A DNA stretch of 64,000 nucleotides, taken from positions 32,205,298 to 32,269,297 of the forward strand of contig NC_088880.1 in the NCBI RefSeq assembly GCF_032884065.1. Reading direction: 5' to 3'. Position 1 is the first letter of the stretch, and the number at the start of each line of letters is the position of its first letter. Positions 12,201-25,200 of the stretch are shown here, piece after piece. Position numbers and translations under genes: made by a program. The notes beneath the pieces were generated by a model. The model was not told the DNA's origin and searched no databases. It worked only from the letters and a program-made list of their open reading frames with translations. Origin of the DNA: Artemia franciscana. Lineage: Eukaryota > Arthropoda > Branchiopoda > Anostraca > Artemiidae.

Positions 12201-15200
12201 GTATATTGTAAATAAATACAACAACGATTACTCCAAAACAAAACTAATAGCTATAACAGCAACAATATAAATTCACATACCAATAAATCGCATGTACACG
12301 GTCAGTGCATCCACACAACATCCTGTTTTATGTACATATTTGTTGTCGTACATAATTACAACACAATCCCGAACTGCACCGACAACTACAACACAACAAC
12401 TCAAATACATATACTTACAACTTGCATGCATATGATTATTGTATGCACGAAATTTTTAGTTGTATGCAAGTATTTAATGTAGAACATAGCTACACCACAA
12501 CACTGCACGACACTAATAACTACAACACAACCGCACAAGCCAGTGTACTTGTAACTTGTATGCACAAGTTTGCTACACACACACACTATTTTAGTAGCAT
12601 ATAAGCGTTTATTGTATTGCATAGCTACACCGCCACACTCCACCACACTAATAACTACACCACAACCACACAAACACGTGTATGCACATGTTTGCTGCAT
12701 GAACACAATGTTGTAGTAGCATAGAAGGGTTTATTGTAGTGAATAGCGAGATACGTGTACTTATAACTTGTAAACACACAATATTCAGTTATATACAAGT
12801 GTTTACTGTGGTGCATAGCTTCACCAAATGGTGCACCACATTAACAACTACATCGCAACCGGACAAATTCTTGTACTTATAATTTGCATGCACACGTTTG
12901 CTGTATGAACAAACACAATATTTAGATGTATCCGCATGCTTGTTACCGTACGTAACTACAACTAATCACCACTGATAATTTAAACCCAAACAGACATGTT
13001 ACTAACTTGTATGCATGTGTTCCTTATATGAACACAACATTTAGCTGAGTACATATTTTTGTGTAGTGCCTACCTATAACACAGAACTACACTTCGCTAC
13101 AACTCCTTCACTACAACAGCTCAGATAAACATACTAGTAACTTGTAAGCAGGCTTTTACTTTATGTAGATGGACTTTAGTCAGTGACATTCGGCTCAGCA
13201 GAATCTACAATTTCTAATCTATCAAACATTTGATTTTATATTGGATATGTATAATCAATAAATTATATATTGCCCTTTCCAGAATTTCATATGAATGAAT
13301 TTTCAGTATATCAAAAATTTCTAAGAGAAATATTTTTCATATTTGTATAGAATATATGATAATTTTCCCTAAATCGATTTATTGTAGAAAAGAAACAGAC
13401 ATAAAAATCAGGAACAAACACTACAGAATTTAATTACATTTGTCTTTAAATAATTTCAAGAAATTGAAAAATCAAAACCCAAAACTACCTGATTAGCATT
13501 TTTGCGTAAAATTTTAAGCCGACAAAAAGAACAAAAAAAAAACTATGAAGAAACAAAACTTGCAATTTTTCTGAATATCTTCAGAAAATTGTTTAAGTAG
13601 TTTTCTATATTAGTAAATATAGAAGAGGCTATGCCTAATAAGAAGACTAAAAAGGTGAGGAAGGCGTGGTCTCCTCTCATCGTCTTATGCATGAATTAAG
13701 ACAGAATAGAATCTCTTCTTCGCAATTTTTCATAAGATACAGTATCCTTGTGGCCCTTAGTCAAACAATTAAGACAGGACTATACAAAGTATTTGCAAAG
13801 AAATATAAATATTTTTTGTTATAGCAGACCAGGGCTCCACAGATTTAGAAGGGAATTGATAATATAGCATGAACTAGATTGTGTTAATAAACATTTTTTT
13901 TTGTCCATTGTGAATATAGCCTGTAAAAGTTTTCTTTTTTCATATTCAATTACTAAGATATTAATTTGATAATGTTAGTGGATTATTAAGCCAAGGCAAA
14001 TCTTTACCTAAAGAATCCACAAATTCCTTGTTCTCATTATAAAAAGTTAGGTAAGTTGGTAGAGGATCTGTAACAAAGATTGTGAGAAGCTCATGGATTG
14101 GGGCTCCCTCAAGGACCTTTACAGGTGGTAAAGCCAGCAAGGGGTCCAACAGAAAAGTATTTGGGTCTGCCAGTGCTGATACAATACACCTTTGAGCATC
14201 TTCCTTTGCTTGAGAGGCGTTTTCTGGTGTATATGTACCTAAAAGTTCCATAATGACTTTTGCAGCTTTTTCACTAAAAAGAAGACTAATTAGCAAAAAC
14301 GACAAATAACATAACTAATAATAATTTAAAAACATAACATAATAATTAGCAAAAACGTAAAAACATAATTAGTAAATAATCAGTAAAAACAAATAAAAAT
14401 GTTTTCATTAAGACAAGAAAGAGGGCAAATACAGATCTGTTCATCGGGGTAGAAAGAGGAAATCCTCTAATCTAATTCAGGCTAGATGGGATAAAAAACT
14501 CCCAACCGGTAGAACTAGGCAGACCTCCCGCTAGATTTTTTGAAAAAATATGAACTTTTGAAAACAAAAGAATAAACTTTATGAACTTTTCATTGCCCTC
14601 TTAACGAATCAATTATGACCCTAAATTTACGATATGTGCACCCCAGAAACTGTCCGTGAACGCAAAAAGCGGCAGTTGGCGTTTTCATCACTTGTGCACA
14701 TATTCTGCTTGTTTTTTCTTGTTGTTTTTTCATGAGTTCAGTTAAATGCTTTTAATCTGTGTTAAAGTACATAACACAACAGTACAAAATACACCAGCAC
14801 AAAAAAAAAACTCCAATCTACTTGTTCATTTTGGCAAAATATGACGAAATTAAGAACGACTTTCGTGTGTCTGCCTACAGTGACTTTCGTGCTCTGTGAC
14901 TTTCAACAGTGACTTTCGTGCTCTGTATAAGATCAACCTCTCTGGATGCCTTATCTTCTTCGCGCATCACCCGGCTCAAAGCCTCAATCATACTTTGTGC
15001 GAGGCTTATTTCTACAAAACCTTTGGGATCTATGACTTTTTTCAGCTTCTCATTAGCTTCTTGAAGAAGCCTTTCTGCTACCTGTTTCTTCTCCTTTTCA
15101 ACGGACTTCTTCTCAATGAAATCTTTTCCTGGGTGTTCAATGGTCTTCTTCTCAGATAACATCCGCTTTTTTCCTCTTCTTTTCTTCTCCGTCTTTCCTT

Positions 15201-18200
15201 TGGACTCCTCTTCAGCCTATCTAGATCACTCAGCTTCCAGGTACAGTTTATAGCTCTGGCACGTATTTCGCCCGAGACTCAACAGCTCTCTGGTAATAGG
15301 GGCTAACTCGGGCCTGTTCTCAAACTTCTTTAAAGCGTCAGAAACTATCAGTCTAACATTGAGCATTTTCACTTTACATCGATGATTTTTCCTCGGTCAT
15401 GATCCGTCCTGACCAGGAAAAATCACGTTCAATGTCAGCAGTTCCCATACAGCATGCAGAGCTGCTTTTAATATCTTTGAAACAAGGGGATATTTGAAAC
15501 AAGAAAGATGTGACAAACCGGATTAACGGTTTGGTTGTGGTATACTCGATTTTTCGGTATCCGCTGGACTTTTCTTAAGGATGAATTTCAGGAAATACTC
15601 ATCAAGAACATTCCATTGCTCATCAAGTCTTTCAGCTGAAACAATGAGGGTTAGCCATCGACTTCGCATATGTTTCAGAGAACGATGTGGAGGAAGCTCC
15701 ACATGTTCACAAAACCTGCGGTGTTACAGTTTGAAACGTTTTATATAAAACTCTTGCATATTTGTTTCGCTTGTCCTTTATAAGGAAAAAGACAGCAACC
15801 GCAAGTGCTTTCCAGCTGATGGCAAGAAAAATATGAACTTTATGAACCTCTTTTCTAAATAATGAACCATTTCTGAACCGAGGTTAAAAATATGAACTTT
15901 GTTTCGTAATTATGAGCCCATTGGGAGGGCTGAACTAGGACACTTGTTCGACTTTCTGACCAAGTTTGATTAATATCTAAAAGCATATCCTTGTAGATGT
16001 AATGATAACAACAATTAGGAACTCCTTAGTTTGGCTGATATCTGATAACCATTCTTCTAGATAACCAGATGACAAGAATTTAGAACCTCTTTCCCCCGAA
16101 AAGATCAGATTGGATCTTGATCCCCAAAAGCCATAACTACCAAACTAAGTCTTACTTTTTACTAAGTTTCGTTAAGAAACGAGGACCTCTTCTGGTAAAT
16201 ATCCTGATGACAAAAATCATGGGAACCCATCCAAGGCCGTATCCAGTGGGGTGGAATTATGGGGTTTGTGCCCCCGCCACCACCGTGCCCGAAATGTTTG
16301 TCTCCCCCCCTCGAACATAAATCCTGGATACGTCCTTTCCCTCCACCCACATAACTCAGATCAGGTGCAAAATCCCAAACCACAATAACATTCACTCTTT
16401 ACACCAAGTTCATTGTCAAAAAAAATATTAAAAATATTTTTTTTTCGTTCGAGCTTCTGTTTGCTAATTTTTCACCCTGTTTCTCTTTTTTAAATTTGGC
16501 GACTGCTAGTACCAAATACTACATGCATACTGAGAATTGTCCTTTACCCTAAAATTGAATTCCTGATGTTTACTAGTTTTTAAAACATATACGGCTGCGT
16601 AAATTATTACTTAACTAATCAAGCAATCAGACTGATTTACACACTGTTATTTCTCATGTGTCTCTAGTTACTATCCATAACACTACAATTCAAGGATTCC
16701 AGTCAGTTCTGCTCATGGAAGGAGGGTTATCAGAATTATCTTGTTTTAACTTATGCTTATTTAATAGCCTGGATTACCCCTAGTTAATTTGCAACAGCCT
16801 CACTATCGTTCTACGAAAGTTCTGAGAAGTACAAACTGTGGTAAAGAAACAACATATTCAAAAAAAGCAAAAAATAACAAACAAAAAACAACGATTGCAA
16901 CATTGAAAAAAAAAGTCTAAAAATACTTCGTAAATAGGGATATTCTGGTTTTACGCTTGAGATTGGCGTTTTGGAGCATTTCAAAGAATGCTGAGAAAAA
17001 ATTACTTGGCTTCAAGATTAATTGCCTCCGTAAAACTTTGCAGTATATTGGACTGATAGAGTAACGAATGCCCGGATAAGGGCTGATGGACCGAACAACC
17101 GCTGGTGACCAACGAGATCAGAATGAGAAGATGCAAGTACTGGGGGCTATATAATCCGCATGAGCGAAGGACGCCTCCCACACGATGTATGGTGTTGGAC
17201 GCCACCCGGCATTCGAAGGAGTGGAAGACAACACAGCACCCATGGTCGATCCTGGAGAAACAGACTAGGAGTCTCCGAACCACTCTGAACGAACTTTGGT
17301 CTTTGGCACAAGATCGGCCAAGCTGGAGGTTAACCGTCACTGCCCTATGCGCCCCCAGGCGTAGGAGGATCTAAGTTAGTAAGTAAGGCTTAATCTACAG
17401 TTTTAATTTCATTGGGGTACTTTTACTTTAATCTGACGCCGTTTTCTGTAGATATTTTGGACAATTTTTGAAATCGACATAAATTTGTTTTCAAAATTAC
17501 ATTTTATAATTTAGGTTACCATTCCTGAATCAGCTTGGAATGGCAATCTTTTCTCACTTGCCAATTGTATTTCGTTTATTTTTAAACGCTTTTTTTTGTA
17601 ATTTTTGTTACTATGAGCCGATGTTAGTCTTTTACTAGTTTTGCAGATGCCGCTGAAGTCACAAAATCAAGCTTCGTAAAAAAAAAACTCACTATTGCAT
17701 TTGGAAATTAGCGATAAATTACTGAATTAAATATAACTGATTATCTCAATTTATTTTTATTTTATGTATCTATTTTCTTTTATTTAATTTGATGTATTAT
17801 AATTATTTTATTTTAATTTATATGAAAAAACTGTAGGACTGTAGACAATTTGACTATTTCTGCTCATTTTTGGTTTATTGAGCTATTTACTTTTCTTTGA
17901 AAAATTTGTTTTGTGGAAAAAGTTTATTAAATTAATTACGTAAAAGATCCTTTCAAGAGATACTATTTTTCCTTTATTTTTATTTAAGCGGTATCTGATT
18001 ACAGGTTTAATCTAGAATACAAGCTTCACTACCTTTGCAAAAAGATAAAAAATTACACAAATTTATATGCTAAAAGACTACTTTTTAAGGCACATGAAAA
18101 GGTGTAATTGAATTGACCAGCAAAACCAAAAACCATAGTTTCTCTCCCTGTCTATAGACCATCAGTAACAGACACAGAGAGCAGCATCTTTGCCTACGGG

Positions 18201-21200
18201 CCCCTAAAATATCGTAATTTCATTTTACAATTCTCTACAAATTCCAACAATACGCGGTTCATCAATTCTCTTAATAGACATGCCCCCTTAGGGGCAGATC
18301 TACAGCAAGATCTTGGGGGAGACTCAAAGTGACAAGGGAACCAATAAGCAGAACCTTGGGGGTGGCCAGTGTGACAAAGGTGCCAATAACTGACCAAATT
18401 GACAAATTTATTCTAGAAAAACTTTAATTTTTGTAATCACGGATTCTGAGAACATTAAGTATATTGAATAAATATAAATATACTTATTCTACATATTACG
18501 AAAATTCTATATAGTTTCTTTCCGATTTGCGCCTGTTTTTTAATAATCAAGATTTGCAAGGTATAAGAGTTCTGTATTTTCGTTATTGCAAATATCTATT
18601 GTGTCTGCCGCGTTCTTATAGAAATCAGAAGATTATTAGAAAGTTCTGTGCCACTGATATTATTTTTGTTCATGAAAAAACTCTATGCTAGATTAGGTGC
18701 TGAGGCCTGTCAACGCTTGGGTCCTTACCACCCTTTGATTAGACTGTATTGGTTGTATTGTTCGTGTTATTTTGTTTTTCTTTCCTTAACGTTTTTACTC
18801 CGCTTAAATTGTCAAAACAAGCGGGTAACAAATAAATTATTATTATTATTATTATTGGTTTTTGATAGCCAAGTTACAAAATATCAATATTGTCCGTCCA
18901 ACGCTTCGGCATTGCTCAATAGAATCCATTTTGTTTGTTCGACAAATTTGCACACTGAAATCCCGTAGATACATATATGCATGGTAACCCTTCCATCTTT
19001 AAACCTTCTAAGTATCAACTCTAGACTTTTATCATCTACTGTTGCTTTTTTCCAAAAAATTCCAACCCTCCTTCAGAAATAGATCCAAGAATACACGATG
19101 AACATGGAGTTTCTTTAGGTAATCAGGTAAGCTAAGACAGTAATTAACTGATATCTATTGAGGGTACGTGCCCAAACAAATGAGACATGTGTCAATGCTT
19201 ATGATTGAAAGGGAATAGAAAATAAAGAACGAAATAGCCTATTGATTTGATTTTTCTTAAACTAAAATTTATATTTATTTTTATTTATTTATTATTACGA
19301 ATAGCGGTAAGCATCAATGCTTGTCGCAAAAACACAAAATCATAATACTAATCTAAAGTAAATTGGCAACGACAAACTAAACAGCAAAAACTTCTAAATA
19401 ACACGACACTACACAACAAAAGCGTCTAAATAAAAAGGCGTATTTACTAATGCACTCTTAAAAATTCGAACACTCTCTGCCTCGACAACCTCCAAAGGCA
19501 AACCATTCCATGGTCTGGTAACTCTACTAACGAAAGATAATTGACCAATTTTTTTCAGTGGTTTTGGGGGATATAATTTATAATCATGCTGACGAGTAGA
19601 GTGATAATGGCTAAATTTAAAAAATAAATTTGGATCAACATCATCCACTCCTTTAATTATACGAGACACATTTACAAGGTCATTGCGACGTCTACGAAAC
19701 TTCAACGACGGGAGTTGAAGCCTAGAAAATCTCTGCGGATAGGAAAGGCGCTGAAGATATGGGAACAATCTAGTGGCCCTTCTCTGAACCTTTTCTATCC
19801 TATGCTCATCCGTTAGACTTAATGGAAACCAAACAGAAGTATTATACTCAAGAAGAGGGCGGACCATTGATTTGTATAGTAGTAAGAAATTACGAAGGTT
19901 AAACCTACTAAAGCTTCTCCTTATAGACGATAAACGATAATTTGCATTCTTTACAATTTCCGAAACATGCTTATCAAATTTCGATTGGGTATCAAAGTAA
20001 ACCCCAAGGTCACGCACTATTTCGTTAGAAGGGATTCGTATGCCAGACTAAAAATTATATATATAATTTTCAGATTGATTGATCATTCACTGCACTTGTA
20101 AATACTTTGGTATAGCGCTATCAAACTTTAGCGAAAAGAGCGGAGCAGCAGATGGGGATGGGGCAGCCACACTCATATGCGGAATAATTTCTGTTCATTT
20201 TTTAAGTGTTAACTTTATATTCATTGAAAAAACTTTTTTTTCTTATTTACGAACCAAGAAGAAAGCAAGATACATTAACCACCTTTTTTGCACTTTTTTG
20301 TCTATAAAATAAAAAGCAAGGACCATGGTAATTAAACTATGTATAAGACATAAGGTTAATAGTTCTAGTAAACATTGCAAAAAGGTCCAATTGAAGGCAG
20401 GCCAACCATGAGTTGAGAACAAAACTGCTCTACGGAAGGCGTGGCATACGTCATTCATTGGAGGCAGGACTGGGGATTTTTGAGCCACGAATGAAAAAAA
20501 AAAACTCAGAGGATGACGTAGCATACGTCATTCATTGGAGGCAGGACTGGTGATTTTTGAGCCACGAGTGAAAAAAAACTAAGAGGATGACGTAGCATAC
20601 GTCATTCATTGGAGGCAGGACTGGTGATTTTTGAGCCACGAGTAAAAAAAAACTCAGAGGATGACGTAGCATACGTCATTCATTGGAGGCAGGACTGGTG
20701 ATTTTTGAGCCATGAGTGAAAAAAAACTCAGAGGATGACGTAGCATACGTAATTCATTGGAGGCAGGGCATGTATTATTCAGCCATAAGTTAACTGAATT
20801 ACCATAGCTAAGGTGAGCTTAAACGACCCTTTCCTTATATTGGATAATCGGGCAACCATTAGATGGTATTATTCAAGAAAAGTTACGAGGAGGGGCAAGG
20901 GCCATAACTAAATCAGATTTTAGACTAGCTCTACTTTTTTTGGCCACAAGACTCCAAGACAGCTTACCTTTCTTTACATTTCAGCAACGCTTCATGAATA
21001 AGCCTATAAAGATGTTGCAACTTGTCAATAGTTACCCGTGGGAAAGATTTCTTGAGCGTAGGGGTGTCTGTAAACACTGACATGATCTGCCCTGTTCTAC
21101 CAGCCAAAGGGATTAATTCACAATATACTTCGTAGCGTGGTGTACTCTGAGTCTGCAGTCCCTGGTACAATAGGTATAATCTAAAACAAAAGACTTATAA

Positions 21201-22220
21201 CATGAGGAGTGTGTAACCCAGGTTACATGATTAGAGCTAGATTTTTATTTGAGTAGTATTTTGCTGCTTGAAGATGCAACATACGGCACTCGACTAAAGT
21301 ATTTCTTGAAGTGGGTGAATATTTCATTCACTTGTATTTCAGAGGAAACCTAAGAAAATATTTTCTTCAGCCAAAAAGATTGTGTTTTAACAAGTGAAAC
21401 CTTTTGTTAGTTCTCTTGGAAGAATTTCTCAAGTAAACGATGTCTATAAGACAACACATGAATAGTTAAGCTCTGATTGGAGTAGTATTTATTGCTACAA
21501 CCTGAATTTCACCTAACTCGACGGAGGAAAAATGTCTTTGCTTGTGTGAATATTCGTTCGGTTTCAGTTTCGGTTTGAAGCTAAGAATTTCGTTTTTTTC
21601 CGAGAAAATTATGTTTAAAATGAAACATAAATCTTTTGCTGCTGCAATCTGAATTTCAGTTCACCTGACCAAAAATATGTCTTCATGCGGGCGAAAATTC
21701 GAAAGGCTTCGATAAAGGATTAAAGATTAAAAATTTATTTTAATAAATAAGTTTTTGTTTAATCTATTTGTAAGAAAAGGTTAAATGACTGGAGCTAGGT
21801 TCTAACTGGAGTAGTATTTCGCTACTCTAGCCTGGATTGCACGTCCCTGATGAAAAAAAGTCTGTTTGTGGGGGAGAATTCAGTTACCTTCGATTTCAGG
21901 CCAAAGTTGAAAAATTCCTTTCTCGAGCCGTGAAATTATATTTTAAGTAAGTCTAACTTTTCATTTAATCAGTAGAAATAATCCGATATTTGCTTCCTCT
22001 TGTAGATAGGCGGTCACAAAATGAGTATTTTAATAAGCACTCAATAATAAGAACCAAATTATATTGTTTTAATTAATATTAAAACACTTAAAATTAAATA
22101 TTAAAATTAATAACTTTAATAGAAATAATAATAAATTAATAAAAATAATATTAATAATAATAATAAAAATAATAATAATAATAAAATAAATAGTAATAAT
22201 AATAAAAATAATAATAATAA

Positions 22221-22287
<67 letters not shown>

Positions 22288-25200
22288 TAATAATGCCAGC
22301 TCATTCTGAGAGCTCCAAAAAAAATTTACATTTCAAGATGAAATACGAACCCAAATTCCATTGCAACGTCGTTAAGAAATTTTCACTTAGCAAAATTTGC
22401 CAAGTTGTGTCAGAAATTGGGTATTAAAAAAAAAAAAACAAAAAAAAAAACCTCTCAACAGAAATACTGTGTAGAGGTGAAAATAGAGATATGAACTGGC
22501 ATCTGGCAAGTCGTTTAGCCATCACTATGACAGCCGATTTTAATCAAAACACGAGTGACAATTTGGAACTACCCTCAATGTTCAAAAAATGAACATTGTC
22601 AGTCTTTATTATTTTTATTTAGTTTATATATATATATAGTTGGTGAGTCTGCTAAGGATTTTAAGGTATTTGTTCCCAAGGTTTTTCAATTATTATACGT
22701 TTATAGCAGACAACCTTCTACATACCTTACAGCAATATTTTCATACCCTACGTCCATGACTCACAGCGCTGACCATAGCCATGGGCGCAACCAGGAGTTT
22801 CCGGGGTAGGGAGGGGGCAAGCACTATTAGAAACCTTTTTTTATAACAAGATTTAGAGAATAAAACAATCGTTTCCCTATTTAAACTCTTTTTTAATCTT
22901 TTAAAAAGGTTAAATCACTTAATCCTTTAAAGAATAAATAACTGAAGATTGGGTGATTTTATTGATTGAAAAGATAGTGTGTAAATGATTTTAAAGATTA
23001 AATGATGAAACAATAATACAAAAAACTTTACAAAATACATAAAAAAGCGTTTATTAATATTATAGCTTTAAGCAAATATGAACAAGTCAATATTAAAAAA
23101 TCTAACCAAAAATCTGGTCTAAAATAAAATAAATTTAATCCAAGAACCTAATTTTTCGAATAAATTCAACCTTGTAGTCAAAACCTACGATGTACTTAAG
23201 TAAATTTCAGTAGAAGTGATCAAGCTTTCATGAGTGAATAATACATGTATAAATGAATCTTATCTTCTGTTTAAATCAATGGTTTCCAACTGATCTTAGG
23301 CCATTCCCCACCTAGGCATTTCTAAAATCCTGATGTCTCGTGATATTAATATTTTGCCATTCAAAATTTTACGTTTTTCGCCTGAAGGAAGCTTATGAGG
23401 TCATCAACTTATTAACTTTTTTGGGGTCGTCCTCTAGGCATGTTTTAAACTATATATCTTTTTTTGCTCTTTAAATGCATTTGAATGTAAGGTCGTTCAA
23501 ATGTCTTTTTTTTAAATTAAGACTAAATTATAGTCATCCGAAGAGTGCACGTGCTACCCATGACCCACAAAAATATTGCCATGCCCCATCGACGGTCCCT
23601 GCGCCCCACATTGGGAATCACGGGTTGAAACATTATACATTTTTTCGACTGCAGAAAGGATGAAACTTGCCCCATTCTAGGTAGTTGTATGCATAATATC
23701 CAATATTGTTGCGGTTGGTTGTTCCTACATTGGGAAGGAGGGACAAACCAAAAATTAGGAGCGAGGTTATCGAAACAAAAATCATCAATCGACAAAGCCA
23801 TGAAGCTACGCCAAAGACCAGAGATATTTTTGATTCCACCTTTGGTCAACAACTCTATAAGAATGCTCACCATATATGATAATACATCAATTATTAATCC
23901 ATTATAGGTGTTATAGTGGTGTACATGAAAGTAGTTTAAGTCAAAAATCATATGCATATAAAAGTCGCACTTAATGCAGATACCAGAGAAACTTTTCTAT
24001 ACCCCATTTATAAGTTAATTAAAGATGCCGTTGCTATTACTTAGCCCTGTTCCTGGGATTAGTTGCTACTAATCTTGACCGTACTAAAATTGGGACAATT
24101 CGCTATTGCGATTATGACAGCGACTACTTGAGACAGAGAATGCAACAACTGATTCTTACAAGTTAAAATAACTGAGTTTTTCAAGGCATTTCAAAATCAA
24201 CCTGATTTCATGTCTCATGCCCGATTCACACACATGGTATTTCCCAATAGAAAACTAAAAGAGAAAGCCCAAGACTTGTTCACACGGTAATTTTTGCATT
24301 TACCCGTGTTAAATATCATTGGTATAAATCTGTTATTAGTTCAAAAACTATATTTTCCTTGGTTCTATATATTTATCTTAGTTCAAAAACAGTATAATTA
24401 TGTGCATTCTTCCTTAAAAGAATGCAGGTAATTCCTATGCAGACCTGAGGAAAACCAAAAACTTCCGGTTTTTCCAAAGTCAAGCCAAAAGTCCCATCGT
24501 ATCTTGCGAAAATTCAGCTAAAAGAAATAGTTTAACAGACGAAATCACGAATTTGCGATTGCTATATGTCACTTGGTTAATACCAAGTGCCATAAAAACC
24601 CAACGGAAAACCAATGGTTTTTGGCAAAAACCATTGATTTTTACCATTCATGTGAATTAGGCATCAGGCCTCGAGTCAAGGCTTTTACAATAAGTTGAAA
24701 ACACATATAGTACTCTTTTAAATTACAAAATATTTTTAAGTTTCATAGTTTCAATTAAATTAAATTCGAAATTGTAATAATATTGCCTTCTTCTCGAAAA
24801 TTCAGCTAAATGAAATAGTTTAACAGCGGAAACCACAAATAATCTATTCCATAGTTCAGCAAGGCCATTTTGTAATTTGTAATGTGTGGCGAGGCGTACC
24901 CAACTGGAACGAGTCACAGGCCTTAAAGGCCCATTGCCCCCATAACCCAGGTGGTTAAGCTCAAGACCACCCTGATTGGAACCCGAAATCACGACTTGGT
25001 CTTAGCAAAACCAGAATTTGAATTTGCATCACAAAGAACATAGGATCGTGAGTCCAGTGTGTCATCCACTCGGCTAGAGAGGCTCCAGCATTGCAATATA
25101 ACGTAATTGGTCAAATTATAAATTCAGCAATCCCCATGTTCTAAATTATGCTTAAAACAGAATTTGCTTTTTACCTTAAATTCTCGAAATTTCAAATTAC

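Larger units (their letters stand above)
9449..14007 (-). other. eIF3m intron 5
   Basis: The intron holds a minisatellite with higher-order structure (10670-11465) and a tandem array of about 160-bp units (12240-13160). A relative of the 3.4-4.5 kb array occurs near 10340-10500. I see no coding sequence in 9450-10330, 11470-12230 or 13160-14007. Confidence 0.85.
14274..20967 (-). other. eIF3m intron 4
   Basis: Recognisable contents are a hAT-like transposase remnant (14840-15740), LINE 3' ends at 17100-17390, 18640-18862 and 19270-20045, a fragment of a repeat family near 20110-20310 and a 73-bp palindrome-bearing tandem array (20425-20790). I could not define the sequence in 15800-17000 or 17400-18600, apart from a relative of the 3.4-kb array near 16430-16620. 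Confidence 0.85.

Noticed and set aside
22116-22304. Polyisoleucine/leucine open frame
   Set aside because: Direct translation of the TAA microsatellite.
23523-23957. Overlapping 144- and 68-codon minus-strand frames
   Set aside because: No recognisable domain, mutually overlapping frames and no splice context within the eIF3m intron.
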